Shown one piece after another: positions 1 to 7,756 of a stretch of DNA of 64,000 nt. Each line of letters begins with the position of its first letter. Positions within the stretch are counted from its first letter, which is position 1. Below the pieces are notes generated by a model. It searched no databases. It had not been told where the DNA came from and saw only the letters and a list, made by a program, of their open reading frames with translations. The stretch is from CAZUMJ01 sp964621605 (lineage in GTDB: Bacteria; Actinomycetota; Acidimicrobiia; Acidimicrobiales; Iamiaceae): positions 1 through 64,000 of the forward strand of contig CAZUMJ010000017.1 of assembly GCA_964621605.1 (NCBI GenBank), read 5' to 3'. The position numbers and the translations under genes were made by a program.

Positions 1-13
1 TCTGACCCTTCTC

Positions 14-97
14 CCCTTCTCGGCACGGATTCGGTGCGTTCGACGCTTCTCGGCACCGATTCGGTGCGGGTCTTGGGCAAAATCGGGGCCGAGATCA
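14..97 (+). repeat. Dispersed ~84-bp element, copy 1
   Basis: This stretch matches 3564-3647 at a constant offset of 3550 bp with about four mismatches. Each copy contains two units of a 22-bp sequence (ttctcggcaccgattcggtg + cg) whose core CACCGA-T-TCGGTG is a 13-bp hyphenated palindrome; in the first unit of this copy one arm carries a mismatch. The two copies are in the same orientation and bracket the decayed genes between them. It could be a small intergenic repeat family or the footprint of a duplication. No transposase is present. Confidence 0.8.
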
Positions 98-186
98 AGT
101 GGGTGGGCGCGGCCCTCACTCGCCGCCCGGATCGCGGTAGGGGCGCTGGACGCCTGGCTGGCTGACCTCCGGCGCGTGGTGGGCCT

Positions 187-651
187 GTGCCTTCGCAGCG
201 CGGGTCAGGGCTGAGAACGCCACTCGGACCTGCCTACGAGCACGGCCGGGTGTCGCCGACGCTCGACACCGCCGAGCGGATCCTTGCCGCGGCTGGCCAC
301 CGCCTGTCCGTCGCACCAGTTCTGAGCTGGCAGGACGTCGAGATCGGCGGTGGACGCACGGCGGCGGTGCCTGACCGGCTTCCGGACCTTCCATCCCGCG
401 CCGCGGTCCGGCGATTCGAGATGCCACTCAACCTGGACTGGTCGAGGCCGGGACGCGCAGTCGACTTGTCCGATCGGAGACAACGTGCCCGGGCCTACGA
501 GACGGTTCTCCGGGAGGGTCGGCCGGAGGACATCGAGTCGATCATCGACGGAGCGTTGCTGGTCGACCTCTGGGACGATCTGGTCCTTCCGCGCCAGCTC
601 CGAGCGGTGTGGCAGCCGCTCATCGATGAGGCGGTCGGCCGAGATGAGTGA
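187..651 (+). CDS. Antitoxin-like HTH protein, N-terminally truncated
   Basis: The 154-residue frame begins with the tail of an Xre-type helix-turn-helix: AYEHGRVSPTLDTAERILAA (residues 16-35) is the usual end of such a domain, but the preceding helices are missing because an in-frame stop lies at 163-165. The rest (DLWDDLVLPRQLRAVW near the C-terminus) looks like the antitoxins that precede AbiEii-type nucleotidyltransferase toxins. The GTG at 187 is only the first available start. The stop overlaps the ATG of the downstream toxin remnant by 8 bp (644-651), so the pair was an operon. The truncation may be real decay or an assembly join close to the contig edge. DNA binding is doubtful in this form. 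Confidence 0.5.
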   Translation: MPSQRGSGLRTPLGPAYEHGRVSPTLDTAERILAAAGHRLSVAPVLSWQDVEIGGGRTAAVPDRLPDLPSRAAVRRFEMPLNLDWSRPGRAVDLSDRRQRARAYETVLREGRPEDIESIIDGALLVDLWDDLVLPRQLRAVWQPLIDEAVGRDE

Positions 652-1127
652 TTCCACGCTCACCGAGCTGCATCACCTCGTGCTCGAACTGTTCTTCAAG
701 CTTCCCGAGGCAGACGGCTTCGTGCTCGCCGGCGGAGCGGCCCTGGTGGCGAGCGGCCTCACCGAGCGACGAGCTCCTCGTCGACCTCGCGGTCGACTCA
801 CCGCCGCTCGACGCACCGACGATCACCGCGGTCGGACCGACCTACCCACCACGCGAGCTGGCGGCTCGCAAGCTGCTCGCGCTGTTCGACCGGGCGGAAG
901 CTCGCGACTTCGTCGACGTCCACAGGCTGTCCGAGCGCTTCGGCCTCGACGACTTGCTCAACCTCGCAGCCGAACTGGACGAGGGCTTCACGCCTGCCCT
1001 GCTCGCCGAGATGCTGTCCTCGCACAAGCGCTTTACCGACAACGACTTCGCCGACCTCGGCGCTGCACCGGCCGGGCTACGAGCTTGGGTCGAAGAATGG
1101 CGGAGCAGGCTGATCGACCAAGGTTGA
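644..1127 (+). pseudogene. AbiEii-like nucleotidyltransferase toxin, deleted and frameshifted
   Basis: The gene starts at ATG 644 with MSDSTLTELHHLVLELFFKL and the family motif LAGGAALVASGLTERR (nucleotidyltransferase GG motif). Immediately after this, near 765-770, the sense frame jumps by one and resumes at DELLVDLAVDSPP followed by YPPRELAARKLLALFDRAEA and RDFVDVHRLSERFG, which is the typical C-terminal half of AbiEii/AbiGii-family toxins. The segment that should carry the DLD metal-binding residues is absent. So the gene has both an internal deletion and a frameshift and cannot encode an active nucleotidyltransferase. It is coupled to the HTH protein upstream by an 8-bp overlap. Confidence 0.7.
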
Positions 1128-1129
1128 CC

Positions 1130-1433
1130 TCAGGTCGGTACCTCATCCTCGCCGAGGCACCAGAAATCGAATAGGTCCTCCCACACGGGGACGGGCGGCG
1201 GCTCGGACGTTGCCCACGCCGGACGATCGATCCGGAACTCATAGGCGAAGTAGTCGGCGAGATCGTTGCCGTAGAAGATCGAGTCGACCGCCTGCCGGAC
1301 CGAGACCACCGTCCTCGGTCCATCGGCGGGCTGGGTCGCCAGGAAGCGGTGGCCGTACACCGGCAGCAGGGGCGGAGGTGGGACAGGCCAACGCGGCGCA
1401 GTTCCTGGTCGTCGGTGACTCGGCGAGCGCCAT
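1130..1433 (-). pseudogene. SUKH/SMI1-KNR4-like fragment, frameshifted
   Basis: On the minus strand an ATG at 1433 overlaps the stop of the preceding gene (TGATG), but the recognisable sequence lies in another frame: a proline run, LLPVYGHRFLATQP, then VDSIFYGNDLADYFAYEFR, ending 1130. The pattern 'PVYGHR...IYYGNDLADYF' is what I associate with the C-terminal part of SMI1/KNR4-type (SUKH) immunity-like proteins. At about 90 residues it is shorter than that family and the frame has to shift near 1390. I am unsure of the family name but confident that this is a coding remnant. It is the last gene of a minus-strand run beginning at 3461. Confidence 0.4.
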
Positions 1434-2221
1434 CAGGCGGTGACTCCTTGTGCCTTGGCAGCCCGCCATGCGGTCAGGTACGGGGCGAGCACGTCGCGTT
1501 CGACCTGGTCCCAGCGGTCTGCGATCTGAGCGGTGGGGATGCTCGAGTACTTCTCGGGATTCGACCCGCCAAGCCGTTCGATCACACCTCGGAGGGCGGC
1601 GAGGTCGGTGACGGCTTCGAGGGGCTTGACGATGAGGTCGATCTTGTCGAACGACGGGTACAGCCACACAACGGTCCGGCCGTCGAGGTCGTAGCGGCGG
1701 CTCTTGCCCGCCACGCGCATCACCAGACCCGAGCGTGCGGCCCAACCGTCGAGGAGATGCTCGGCCTGCGCGAACACGTCGCCCATCTCGGCGGCGAGGT
1801 CGCTGTAGCCGAGGCCGTCGTTGGAGGACCGCTTCGTGGACTTCGCCGCAGCGGTCTGGCCGACCACCGACGGGATCATCGCCCGCAGACCGCCACCGGC
1901 GAAGCGACGGACCTCGATGCCGAGCACCTCGGTCGGGGTCATGCGCTCGTTGAGGAATTCGATGATGCGCTGCAGCTCGACGGGGATCTCATCGGCGACG
2001 AACAACAGGCGCATCCGGCCTGACCGGAGGTTGGCATCCGCCTGCCTCCAGAACGCCTCCGCGGTGTCCTCCTCGGGCTCATCGCTCGGGCCGAGCAACG
2101 CCGCGAGCCGCTCCAGAGGGTCCCGGCCCGCTTCCTGGCAGGTCGCCTCGAACTCGCTATGCAGTCGGCCATCGTGCCAATGCACCGCCGCGTTCGCTGC
2201 GTAGTCGAGCATCTGCCCCAC
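1433..2221 (-). pseudogene. Nuclease-like defence-island protein, N-terminal part missing
   Basis: The 262-residue frame opens at GTG 2221 with GQMLDYAANAAVHW; the frame is open only a little further upstream (STDTGIRREVVGQMLDY) to a stop near 2260. In related proteins this phrase follows a VEVKR-type PDDEXK nuclease core, which is missing here. The remainder (RMRLLFVADEIPVELQRIIE, then FLNERMTPTEVLGIEVRRF) is well preserved and uninterrupted. The family is common in restriction and defence islands but its role is not established. Loss of the catalytic end suggests an inactive remnant. It ends in a TGATG junction with the next fragment. Confidence 0.5.
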
Positions 2222-2333
2222 GACCTCGCGACGGATGCCGGTGTCGGTGCTGCGGGAGGGTCAACCGAAGAGCATCTGCGTCATCGCTGGCACCCCCGTG
2301 CCTCCCGCCCGCCCTTCAGATCCGCCCGAAGGC

Positions 2334-3308
2334 TCAGGAGATGTGCCGGGCTGTGGGGCGGGTGGTCTCGCGCGTGCGCGGCCGCAGGTGCCAACGGCCG
2401 AGCGACCACTCGCCGAGGGTCTCGTGGCCGAGGGCCCGGAGGGTGGGCCAGAGATCCTCACCTCGCACATCGGAGGTCGGTGGGTCGATCGCGAGCTCGT
2501 CGAGGTCTTCCGCGAGCTCGTCGAGGGCAGCGCGGGCCTTCACGGCGAGGATGCGTGTCGACCCGGCCTCGGCTGCGGACTCGAGGACCACCAGCCTGCG
2601 GGCGATGCCGAATATGGCGGTCCAGTTCGGTGTGATGGCCGGCATGGACCCGACGAAGGGCTCGAGCTCGGCCCGTTTCGCCAGGGAGTAGTAGAAGCGG
2701 TTGCCCACTTGCCTGACGTTCAACACGCCAGCATGTGCGAGGGCTTCGCACTCGTCGGCGATGTTTCGCTTGGTGTAGTCGGTGGCTGCGCTGATGGTTG
2801 CCGTGCTCGACCGGCCGTCCTCCTGGGAGAGGAAGTAGCGCAGGATCTCGGTGCGGGCGCCGATGCCGAACATGGCCCGGAGTCGGAGCCAGACCATCGA
2901 CGCCTTGTCGAGCTGCGGTGCCGACGATCGTCCTGTCACCGTGAAACGACGTGGCTCGGTGGAGTACGGCCAGACGATGCCGGCGTGCTCGCCCACCGTC
3001 GCGGCGAAGGCCCCGAACGCGCCTCGTACCACAGGTGGCTGTTCTCGGACGAGGTTCTTGAGCCGTGTCTTGGAAACGTGTCGCCAGTTCCGCACGCACC
3101 AATCGGTGGCCTCGTCGCGCAGCCGCGCGTCCGTGTCCGCCAGGAAGGTGGTGAAGACGATCAGCGGTTCGGGGTCGATGGCCCAGTCGCTGTGGGTCTC
3201 GGTCCAACCCGATACCCCGAGCTCGACCCACGCGCCCCAGGCCAACGCGGTCGCCTGTTCTACGAACGTGGGGGCGGGGTGGCGGCGTACGCGCTTAGAG
3301 GTCGCCAT
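2334..3308 (-). CDS. Uncharacterised winged-helix-like accessory protein
   Basis: The 324-residue protein has two visible parts. Residues 1-130 form a helical region (FVEQATALAWGAWVELGVSG; DWAIDPEPLIVFTTFL; RNWRHVSKTRLKNL). Around residues 150-215 it reads like a winged helix: ARTEILRYFLSQ, DYTKRNIADECEALAHAGVL, VRQVGNRFYYSL. The C-terminus is helical. The ATG at 3308 lies inside the end of the upstream nucleotidyltransferase remnant (14-bp overlap), so the two genes form an operon. In other actinobacteria this family sits next to DUF6036-like nucleotidyltransferases, which suggests a regulator or antitoxin partner. The frame is intact over its full length. Confidence 0.65.
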   Translation of the reverse strand: MATSKRVRRHPAPTFVEQATALAWGAWVELGVSGWTETHSDWAIDPEPLIVFTTFLADTDARLRDEATDWCVRNWRHVSKTRLKNLVREQPPVVRGAFGAFAATVGEHAGIVWPYSTEPRRFTVTGRSSAPQLDKASMVWLRLRAMFGIGARTEILRYFLSQEDGRSSTATISAATDYTKRNIADECEALAHAGVLNVRQVGNRFYYSLAKRAELEPFVGSMPAITPNWTAIFGIARRLVVLESAAEAGSTRILAVKARAALDELAEDLDELAIDPPTSDVRGEDLWPTLRALGHETLGEWSLGRWHLRPRTRETTRPTARHIS

Positions 3309-3461
3309 GGTCGACCAAGTCGTAGAGCTTGAAGCAGATCAGGTCCTCGCGTGCGGGCAGGAGGCTGCTGCCTCCGATCACGAGGAGCCCGGCGTTCTGG
3401 CCGCGCTCGGTGAGGAGCTCGCCCAGTGTCTCCAGCGCGTCCCCAGACGATCCCGCTCCAT
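3295..3461 (-). pseudogene. Nucleotidyltransferase remnant (DUF6036-like)
   Basis: From an ATG at 3461 the first residues read MERDRLGT, then the frame slips and continues ALETLGELLTERGQNAGLL, VIGGSSLL, and jumps directly to PAREDLICFKLYDLVDHGDL and stop. In the family the GGSSLL motif is followed by roughly 100 residues with the metal-binding acidic residues before the PARDDLICFKLYA segment; that block is missing. The deletion therefore starts right after the same GG motif as in the AbiEii remnant at 644-1127. The gene overlaps the start of the winged-helix protein by 14 bp. It is not expected to be active. Confidence 0.65.
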
Positions 3462-3477
3462 AATCGCGAGAGTAACC

Positions 3478-3492
3478 TTCTCGAAACGAGAA
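3478..3492 (+). promoter_or_regulatory. Palindrome TTCTCGAAACGAGAA, candidate operator
   Basis: A perfect 6-3-6 inverted repeat lies 17 bp upstream of the ATG (3461) of the minus-strand nucleotidyltransferase remnant. Position and symmetry fit an operator for autoregulation of that toxin-antitoxin-like operon. Binding is an inference. Confidence 0.45.
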
Positions 3493-3563
3493 TGCTACCC
3501 GCTCATTAGTGCACCGCGATCCGGGCTTCGCCCGATGTGCCCGCCCCGCGGAGCCGCGCCTGG

Positions 3564-3647
3564 CCCTTCTCGGCACCGATTCGGTGCGTTCGGCGCTTCT
3601 CGGCACCGATTCGGTGCGGGTTTTGGGCAAAATCGGGGCCGAGATCA
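3564..3647 (+). repeat. Dispersed ~84-bp element, copy 2
   Basis: Direct repeat of 14-97 with about four substitutions, including the two CACCGA-T-TCGGTG palindromes. It lies between the decayed genes and the intact MntA/HepT pair. Confidence 0.8.
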
Positions 3648-3676
3648 GGTGGTGGGAAGAGATCAGGTGGTGGGAC
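3641..3676 (+). repeat. 18-bp tandem duplication
   Basis: Two copies of gagatcaggtggtggga(a/c) follow each other directly at the end of dispersed element copy 2. Copy 1 has only a single unit, so this duplication is specific to copy 2. Confidence 0.85.
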
Positions 3677-3690
3677 GGGCGCCGGCGAGG

Positions 3691-3721
3691 TACCAGCGTC
3701 CCAACTCACGCACGAAGCGGG
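3691..3721 (-). repeat. 31-bp copy of the YchJ-like gene 3' end
   Basis: These 31 bp are identical to 4485-4515, the 3' coding end of the YchJ-like gene (residues RFVRELGRWY). The fragment sits just upstream of MntA, so a duplicated gene tail flanks the toxin-antitoxin pair on one side and the complete tail on the other. It looks like a leftover of insertion or recombination of the MntA/HepT module. Confidence 0.8.
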
Positions 3722-3724
3722 CCC

Positions 3725-3730
3725 TAGCCT
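3725..3730 (+). promoter_or_regulatory. -10-like TAGCCT, leaderless start of mntA
   Basis: TAGCCT ends 6 nt before ATG 3737 and no Shine-Dalgarno sequence lies between. The spacing fits a leaderless transcript. Confidence 0.4.
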
Positions 3731-3736
3731 GTGACC

Positions 3737-4045
3737 ATGACCGACCTGCAGGCGACCCCGTTGCGGGAGCTCGTGGCGGCTCGCCGCGACGAGATAAAAG
3801 CGATCGTGGCGCGCCACCACGGGCGGTCGGTCGCCATTTTCGGCTCGGTGGCACGGGGGGACGAACGACCCGGTAGCGACATTGACTTCCTCGTCGAGCT
3901 CGCTCCAGGGACCCGCCCGTTCGAGATCCTGTCGATTGGCGCCGAACTCGAGGAAGCACTGGGCGTGAAGGTCGACGTTGGCACGCCGGACTCGCTCAGG
4001 GACCGGCTGCGAGACGAGGTCCTGTCGGAGGCAGTCTCCCTTTGA
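3737..4045 (+). CDS. mntA: MntA antitoxin (minimal nucleotidyltransferase)
   Basis: 102-residue nucleotidyltransferase-fold protein. The active-site motif GSVARGDERPGSDIDFLVEL starts at residue 36, with metal ligands D48 and D50. In characterised MntA/HepT systems the antitoxin neutralises the HEPN RNase by adding AMP groups to a tyrosine near its active site. The gene overlaps hepT by 4 bp (TTGA), so the two are translationally coupled. All residues expected for activity are present, in contrast to the two decayed nucleotidyltransferases nearby. The ATG at 3737 is preferred over the GTG at 3731 because of its distance to the -10-like box. Confidence 0.88.
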   Translation: MTDLQATPLRELVAARRDEIKAIVARHHGRSVAIFGSVARGDERPGSDIDFLVELAPGTRPFEILSIGAELEEALGVKVDVGTPDSLRDRLRDEVLSEAVSL

Positions 4046-4371
4046 CTCGGCTGGACAGGGCACGGCTGGACGACATCGCTGACGCGATCGGCGCGATCCA
4101 CAAGCACCTCGAGCGCGGCGACCTCTACGACGGGCTGATCTATGACGCAGTCCGCGTCCGCCTGATCGAGATCGGCGAAGCCGTCAAGGCGATCAGCCCG
4201 GAGTTGCTCACCTCAGCCGCGGAGATCCCGTGGAGCGCAATCGCGCGCATGCGTGACCACCTGGCCCACCACTACTTCGACACCGATCACGCGATCGTGA
4301 CGGACGTGGTCGAGAACGAGCTCGCAGATCTGCTCGCCGCGGTGCGAAGGCTGTCGGGGCAACTCAAGTAG
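4042..4371 (+). CDS. hepT: HepT toxin, HEPN-domain RNase
   Basis: 109-residue all-helical HEPN protein starting with TTG at 4042. The catalytic motif RX4HXY is visible as R71-DHLA-H76-H-Y78 (RDHLAHHYF), the form used by HepT, where the tyrosine is the residue modified by MntA. The conserved helix RLIEIGEAVKAISPELL precedes it. Family knowledge: the toxin cleaves RNA, while MntA, encoded just upstream with a 4-bp overlap, inactivates it. Both genes look intact, so this is probably a working type VII toxin-antitoxin pair inserted into or beside an otherwise decayed island. Confidence 0.88.
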   Translation: MTRLDRARLDDIADAIGAIHKHLERGDLYDGLIYDAVRVRLIEIGEAVKAISPELLTSAAEIPWSAIARMRDHLAHHYFDTDHAIVTDVVENELADLLAAVRRLSGQLK

Positions 4372-4462
4372 GACCGCCCGGAGCCGGGACCGGCAATCCC
4401 CTCGGCGCTCCATCAGGTGTGGCGGGGTCGAAGGCGGTCACCGGTTCCGGGGGCCGCCTCTT

Positions 4463-4840
4463 TCACCCATCGCCATTGAGGTAGTACCAGCGTCCCAACT
4501 CACGCACGAAGCGGGACCGCTCGTGGTGCACCCCGACCTCACCCGTCGGCGACACGTAGCTCGCCCGGAACTCGACGACACCGGTGTCGTCGTCTCGCCC
4601 ACCGTCGACCGTGGCGATGATCTGCAAGCCCGTCCACGTGGGGTTCCCGTCGAGGGTGAGCACGCCAGGTCGCGTCGAGCGGTGCCACGACGCGAGCAGC
4701 CACGACACATCGCCGTCACGGAAGGCCTCGAACCGTGAACGCATGAGGCCTTCCGCCGTCGCCGGCCGTGGCCGCCCGGCAGGCGGCAGAGACGCGGCAG
4801 CAACCCGAGGCAGGTCGGAACCCTCGCCCTTCACGCGCAT
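4463..4840 (-). CDS. YchJ-like (UPF0225) protein lacking the SEC-C zinc motif
   Basis: The 125-residue product matches the middle domain of YchJ: ATAEGLMRSRFEAFRDGD, WLLASWHRSTRPGVLTLDG, WTGLQIIATVDGG, VVEFRASYV and SRFVRELGRWYYLNGDG. Normal YchJ proteins begin with a CPCGSG zinc-binding segment; here the N-terminus is MRVKGEGSDLPRVAAASL with no cysteine, so that domain is lost or a frame error hides it. The fold is NTF2-like and its role is not well defined. Its last codons are duplicated at 3691-3721. Upstream lies the 200-bp promoter region shared with the secreted protein at 5041. Confidence 0.7.
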   Translation of the reverse strand: MRVKGEGSDLPRVAAASLPPAGRPRPATAEGLMRSRFEAFRDGDVSWLLASWHRSTRPGVLTLDGNPTWTGLQIIATVDGGRDDDTGVVEFRASYVSPTGEVGVHHERSRFVRELGRWYYLNGDG

Positions 4841-5040
4841 CTGTGCAGCGTAGGTGCGTCGCGTGCGAGGCGAGGCGAGGCCCTCGACGCGAGAGTTGTT
4901 TCATCTCGGAATAGTCGCAAGGTTTGTTCAGCAATTGGTCAGCTTTTCCGGGTCCTATTACGTGCCTGGACGAACCACATGTTTCGACCTACAGTCGACG
5001 CCGACGGGTCAGCGGGGCCCGAGAATGTGGAGTTGGCGGG
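4841..5040. other. Divergent intergenic region, locally AT-richer
   Basis: About 200 bp between the YchJ-like gene and the secreted DUF4214 protein. It is clearly less GC-rich than its surroundings and has promoter-like elements for the plus strand: TTGGTC at 4935 with TATTAC at 4956 (15-bp spacing), and TACAGT at 4990. No ORF with coding character is seen. Confidence 0.4.
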
Positions 5041-7631
5041 ATGCGATCCTTGGCGGGATATGCACGCGTGTCTGCACGGCGCGCGGGTGTGCTCAGTTCT
5101 GTGCTGTTGCTCACGATCGGTTCGATTGTCTTCTCGGCTCAACCGGCGGCGGCGGCCACTTTGACCCACGACGGGGCATTCGTCACCGCCGCGTACCACG
5201 ACTTCCTCGGGCGCGCCCCGACCCCCTCCGAGCTCGGCACCGCAACCAGCCATCCCCTCACCAACGTCCCGGCACGTGCCGGGGTCATCACCGGCCTCGC
5301 GAACTCTCCCGAGTGGATCCGTGCCACCGTCCAGAAGCTCTACCACGACACCCTCGGCCGCGACGGCGACGCGGGAGGCGTCAACTACTGGGTCGGCATC
5401 CTGCAATCAGGGCAGATGACCGTCGCCCAAGTTGGCGCAATGTTCTACTCGTCCGCCGAGTACTTCAACGGGTTCGGGCACGGCACGAACCAAGGCTGGG
5501 TGAACGACCTCTACACCAAGATCCTGCTTCGCTCAGGGTCCCAGGACCCGTCCGGGGTGGCGTATTGGGTGAACGAAACCGTCGCGGTCGGCCGCTATCA
5601 GGTCGCGTTCGCGTTCTTCCAGTCGTCGGAGTCGTGCCACACCAGGGTCGCCGGGCTCTACACCATCCTGCTCGGGCGTTCCCCGGACCAGGCGGGCTGG
5701 GACTACTGGGCGAACATGGTCGCCAACTACGGCGACATCGCGCTCGCCGAGAACCTCGCCGAATCTGACGAGTACTACGGCCGAGCCTGGACCCGCTACG
5801 GCCCCACCGCACCCGGCGCGCCCACCAACGTCGCCGCCACCGCAGGCGTCGGCCAAGCAACCGTCACGTGGCACGCCCCCGCCTCCAACGGCGGTGCACC
5901 CATCACCGGCTACCGCATCACCCCCTACAAGGCCGGCGCCGCCCAAACCCCCGTCACCATCACCGGCACCGCCACCACCCACGTCGTCACCGGCCTCATC
6001 GCCGGCTGGAGCTACACCTTCACCGTCGCTGCCACCAACAGCGTCGGCACCGGCGCAGCGTCAGCCCAATCCGCGCCCGTGACCCTCCCGTCAGCGCCTG
6101 GCATGCCAACGAACGTCGCCGCCACCGCAGGTGTCGGCCAAGCAACCGTCACGTGGCACGCACCAGCCTCCACCGGCGGTGAACCCATCACCGGCTACCG
6201 CATCACCCCCTACAAGGCCGGCGCCGCCCAAACCCCCNNNNNNNNNNNNNNNNNNNNNNNNNNNNNNNNNNNNNNNNNNNNNNNNNNNNNNNNNNNNNNN
6301 NNNNNNNNNNNNNNNNNNNNNNNNNNNNNNNNNNNNNCCAAACCCCCGTCACCATCACCGGCACCGCCACCACCCACGTCGTCACCGGCCTCTCCGGTGA
6401 CTCCAGCTACACCTTCCGTGTCTCGGCCACCAACGCCGTCGGCACCGGCAAGCCATCGCCATATTCGGCCACGATCACGACACCGCTCGGCGCGTGGAGC
6501 GGCCCGATCGCGACCCCCGACGGCTACGCCTTCCCCAAACTCCTCGGGCAGCTCGCCGACGGCTCGTTCATCGGCACCGCCATGAACGTCGCCACGAACG
6601 TCCACTACCCCATGATCTGGCAGAGCCTGTCGACACCAGGCACGCTGCTCTCCATCCCCGACGGCATCGTCTGCGACTCGACCCCCGTCTTCACCCCGGC
6701 AGGCCGTGTCTTCGCCACCTGCACCTCCGGAACTTCCACCCCCTCCGCCCTCGTGACGTGGGCGTCGCCCACCTCTCAAGCGGTGGCGCTGCCGACACCG
6801 AGCGGCTACTCGGTCAAGTACAAGGCAACGCTCTTCGTGCTGTCGAACGGCACCCTCATCGCGCCGATGGACGGCACGAGCAGCGGTGGCGGCGCCATCG
6901 TCAGGTACTACGTCTGGTCAGGCCCGAACTACACGTCGCCGGTGCCCATCGCCGTTCCCGGCGACCCCACCACAACCTTCACCATCATCGGCTCTGCGTC
7001 GCCCTCGGGTGCGCTCTACGGCAGCTACTACGACGGCAGCAGCACACACGCCGCCATGTGGACGTCGCCGACGGCGGCTGCCACGACCCTCCCGGTTCCC
7101 GCCGACGCTGAGTTCTCCGGCGCGAGCGTGGCGAGCAGCAACGGAGCAATCCTCGGAGTAGTCCAGACGACAAACCCGACGGTCGCGCACTCAGCGGTGT
7201 GGGCATCGCCCACCTCCCAGCCCGTCTACCTGCAAGAGCCCGCAAACATCAACGTGTTCGACCCGTTCGGTTTCGACCCGACCGACGCGAGCCGCGTGCT
7301 GGGTATCGTCCAGTTCGACACCCAGGGCAGGCAAGTCGTCGTCTGGGACTCCCCGACCGCTGCGCCCACCACCCTGGGGCTCGCGGGCGGCGCAGTGAGC
7401 CTCGTGGACTTTGTCACCGTCGGATCCAACGGTGCCCTCGCGGCAGCCACGGCCGACATCAACCACCATCGTGTGCTCCAGTACTGGAGCAGCGCCTCAT
7501 CTGCAGCGCGGGTGCTGGCGCCGCCCGCCGGTGCGACGGTGGCCAACCTGGCGTTCGTCCCGAGCAGCCCGCTGCTCATCCAGGCGTCCGACGGCACCGG
7601 CAACACGTACGTCTACACGATCACGCCCTGA
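5041..7631 (+). CDS. Secreted DUF4214-Fn3 protein, interrupted by an assembly gap
   Basis: The start at ATG 5041 gives a signal peptide (positively charged start, hydrophobic stretch LSSVLLLTIGSIVF, cleavage after AQPAAA). Residues ~45-255 hold four DUF4214-type units with the signatures YHDFLGRAPT, YHDTLGRDGD, YTKILLRSGS and YTILLGRSPD, each followed by YW and a surface helix. Two nearly identical fibronectin type III domains follow (PGAPTNVAATAGVGQATVTW), the second running into 100 N. After the gap the same Fn3 sequence resumes in another frame, so the true gap length is unknown but the gene continues. The C-terminal ~380 residues contain repeated W-x-SPT-x-A-x-x-L units that suggest a beta-propeller. 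An extracellular adhesive or surface-layer-associated role is likely but unproven. Confidence 0.75.
5815..6420 (+). repeat. Tandem Fn3-coding repeats, 285-bp period
   Basis: Two Fn3 units repeat with a 285-bp (95-residue) period (gccaccgcag at 5836 and 6121), and a third copy of the segment ccaaacccccgtcaccatc is present right after the gap at 6338. DNA identity between units is very high, which explains the failed assembly and means the true number of Fn3 domains may be larger. Confidence 0.8.
6238..6337. other. Assembly gap of 100 N
   Basis: Exactly 100 N, the usual placeholder for a gap of unknown size. It falls in the tandem Fn3 repeats of the gene at 5041-7631 and changes its apparent reading frame. 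Confidence 0.99.
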
Positions 7632-7643
7632 CCGCACTCCCTC

Positions 7644-7733
7644 GGGGCATCGCCAGGTCGGGGCATCGCCACGCCCCTTCGGGCATCGCCACGTCGGGGC
7701 ATCGCCACGCCCCTCCCCCTCAGGGCATCGCAA
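7644..7733 (+). repeat. Five direct copies of gggcatcgcca(c/g)
   Basis: The word gggcatcgcca or gggcatcgcaa occurs at about 7644, 7661, 7681, 7696 and 7723 between the secreted protein and the GGDEF gene. Spacing is irregular (15-27 bp) and the units are separated by short C/T-rich stretches. It could be a cluster of regulator binding sites for the GGDEF gene, a transcription end region, or a simple expansion. Confidence 0.7.
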
Positions 7734-7742
7734 GGTCGGGCG

Positions 7743-7748
7743 TAGTCT
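7743..7748 (+). promoter_or_regulatory. -10-like TAGTCT, leaderless start
   Basis: TAGTCT ends 8 nt before ATG 7757 of the GGDEF gene, with no Shine-Dalgarno sequence between. Confidence 0.4.
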
Positions 7749-7756
7749 CGGCTGCG

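Noticed and set aside
116..427. Minus-strand 103-codon frame at the window start
   Set aside because: Antisense to the truncated HTH protein, no recognisable motif.
7644..7733. Possible CRISPR array
   Set aside because: Repeat unit is only 11 bp, spacing is irregular and short, and no cas gene is present.
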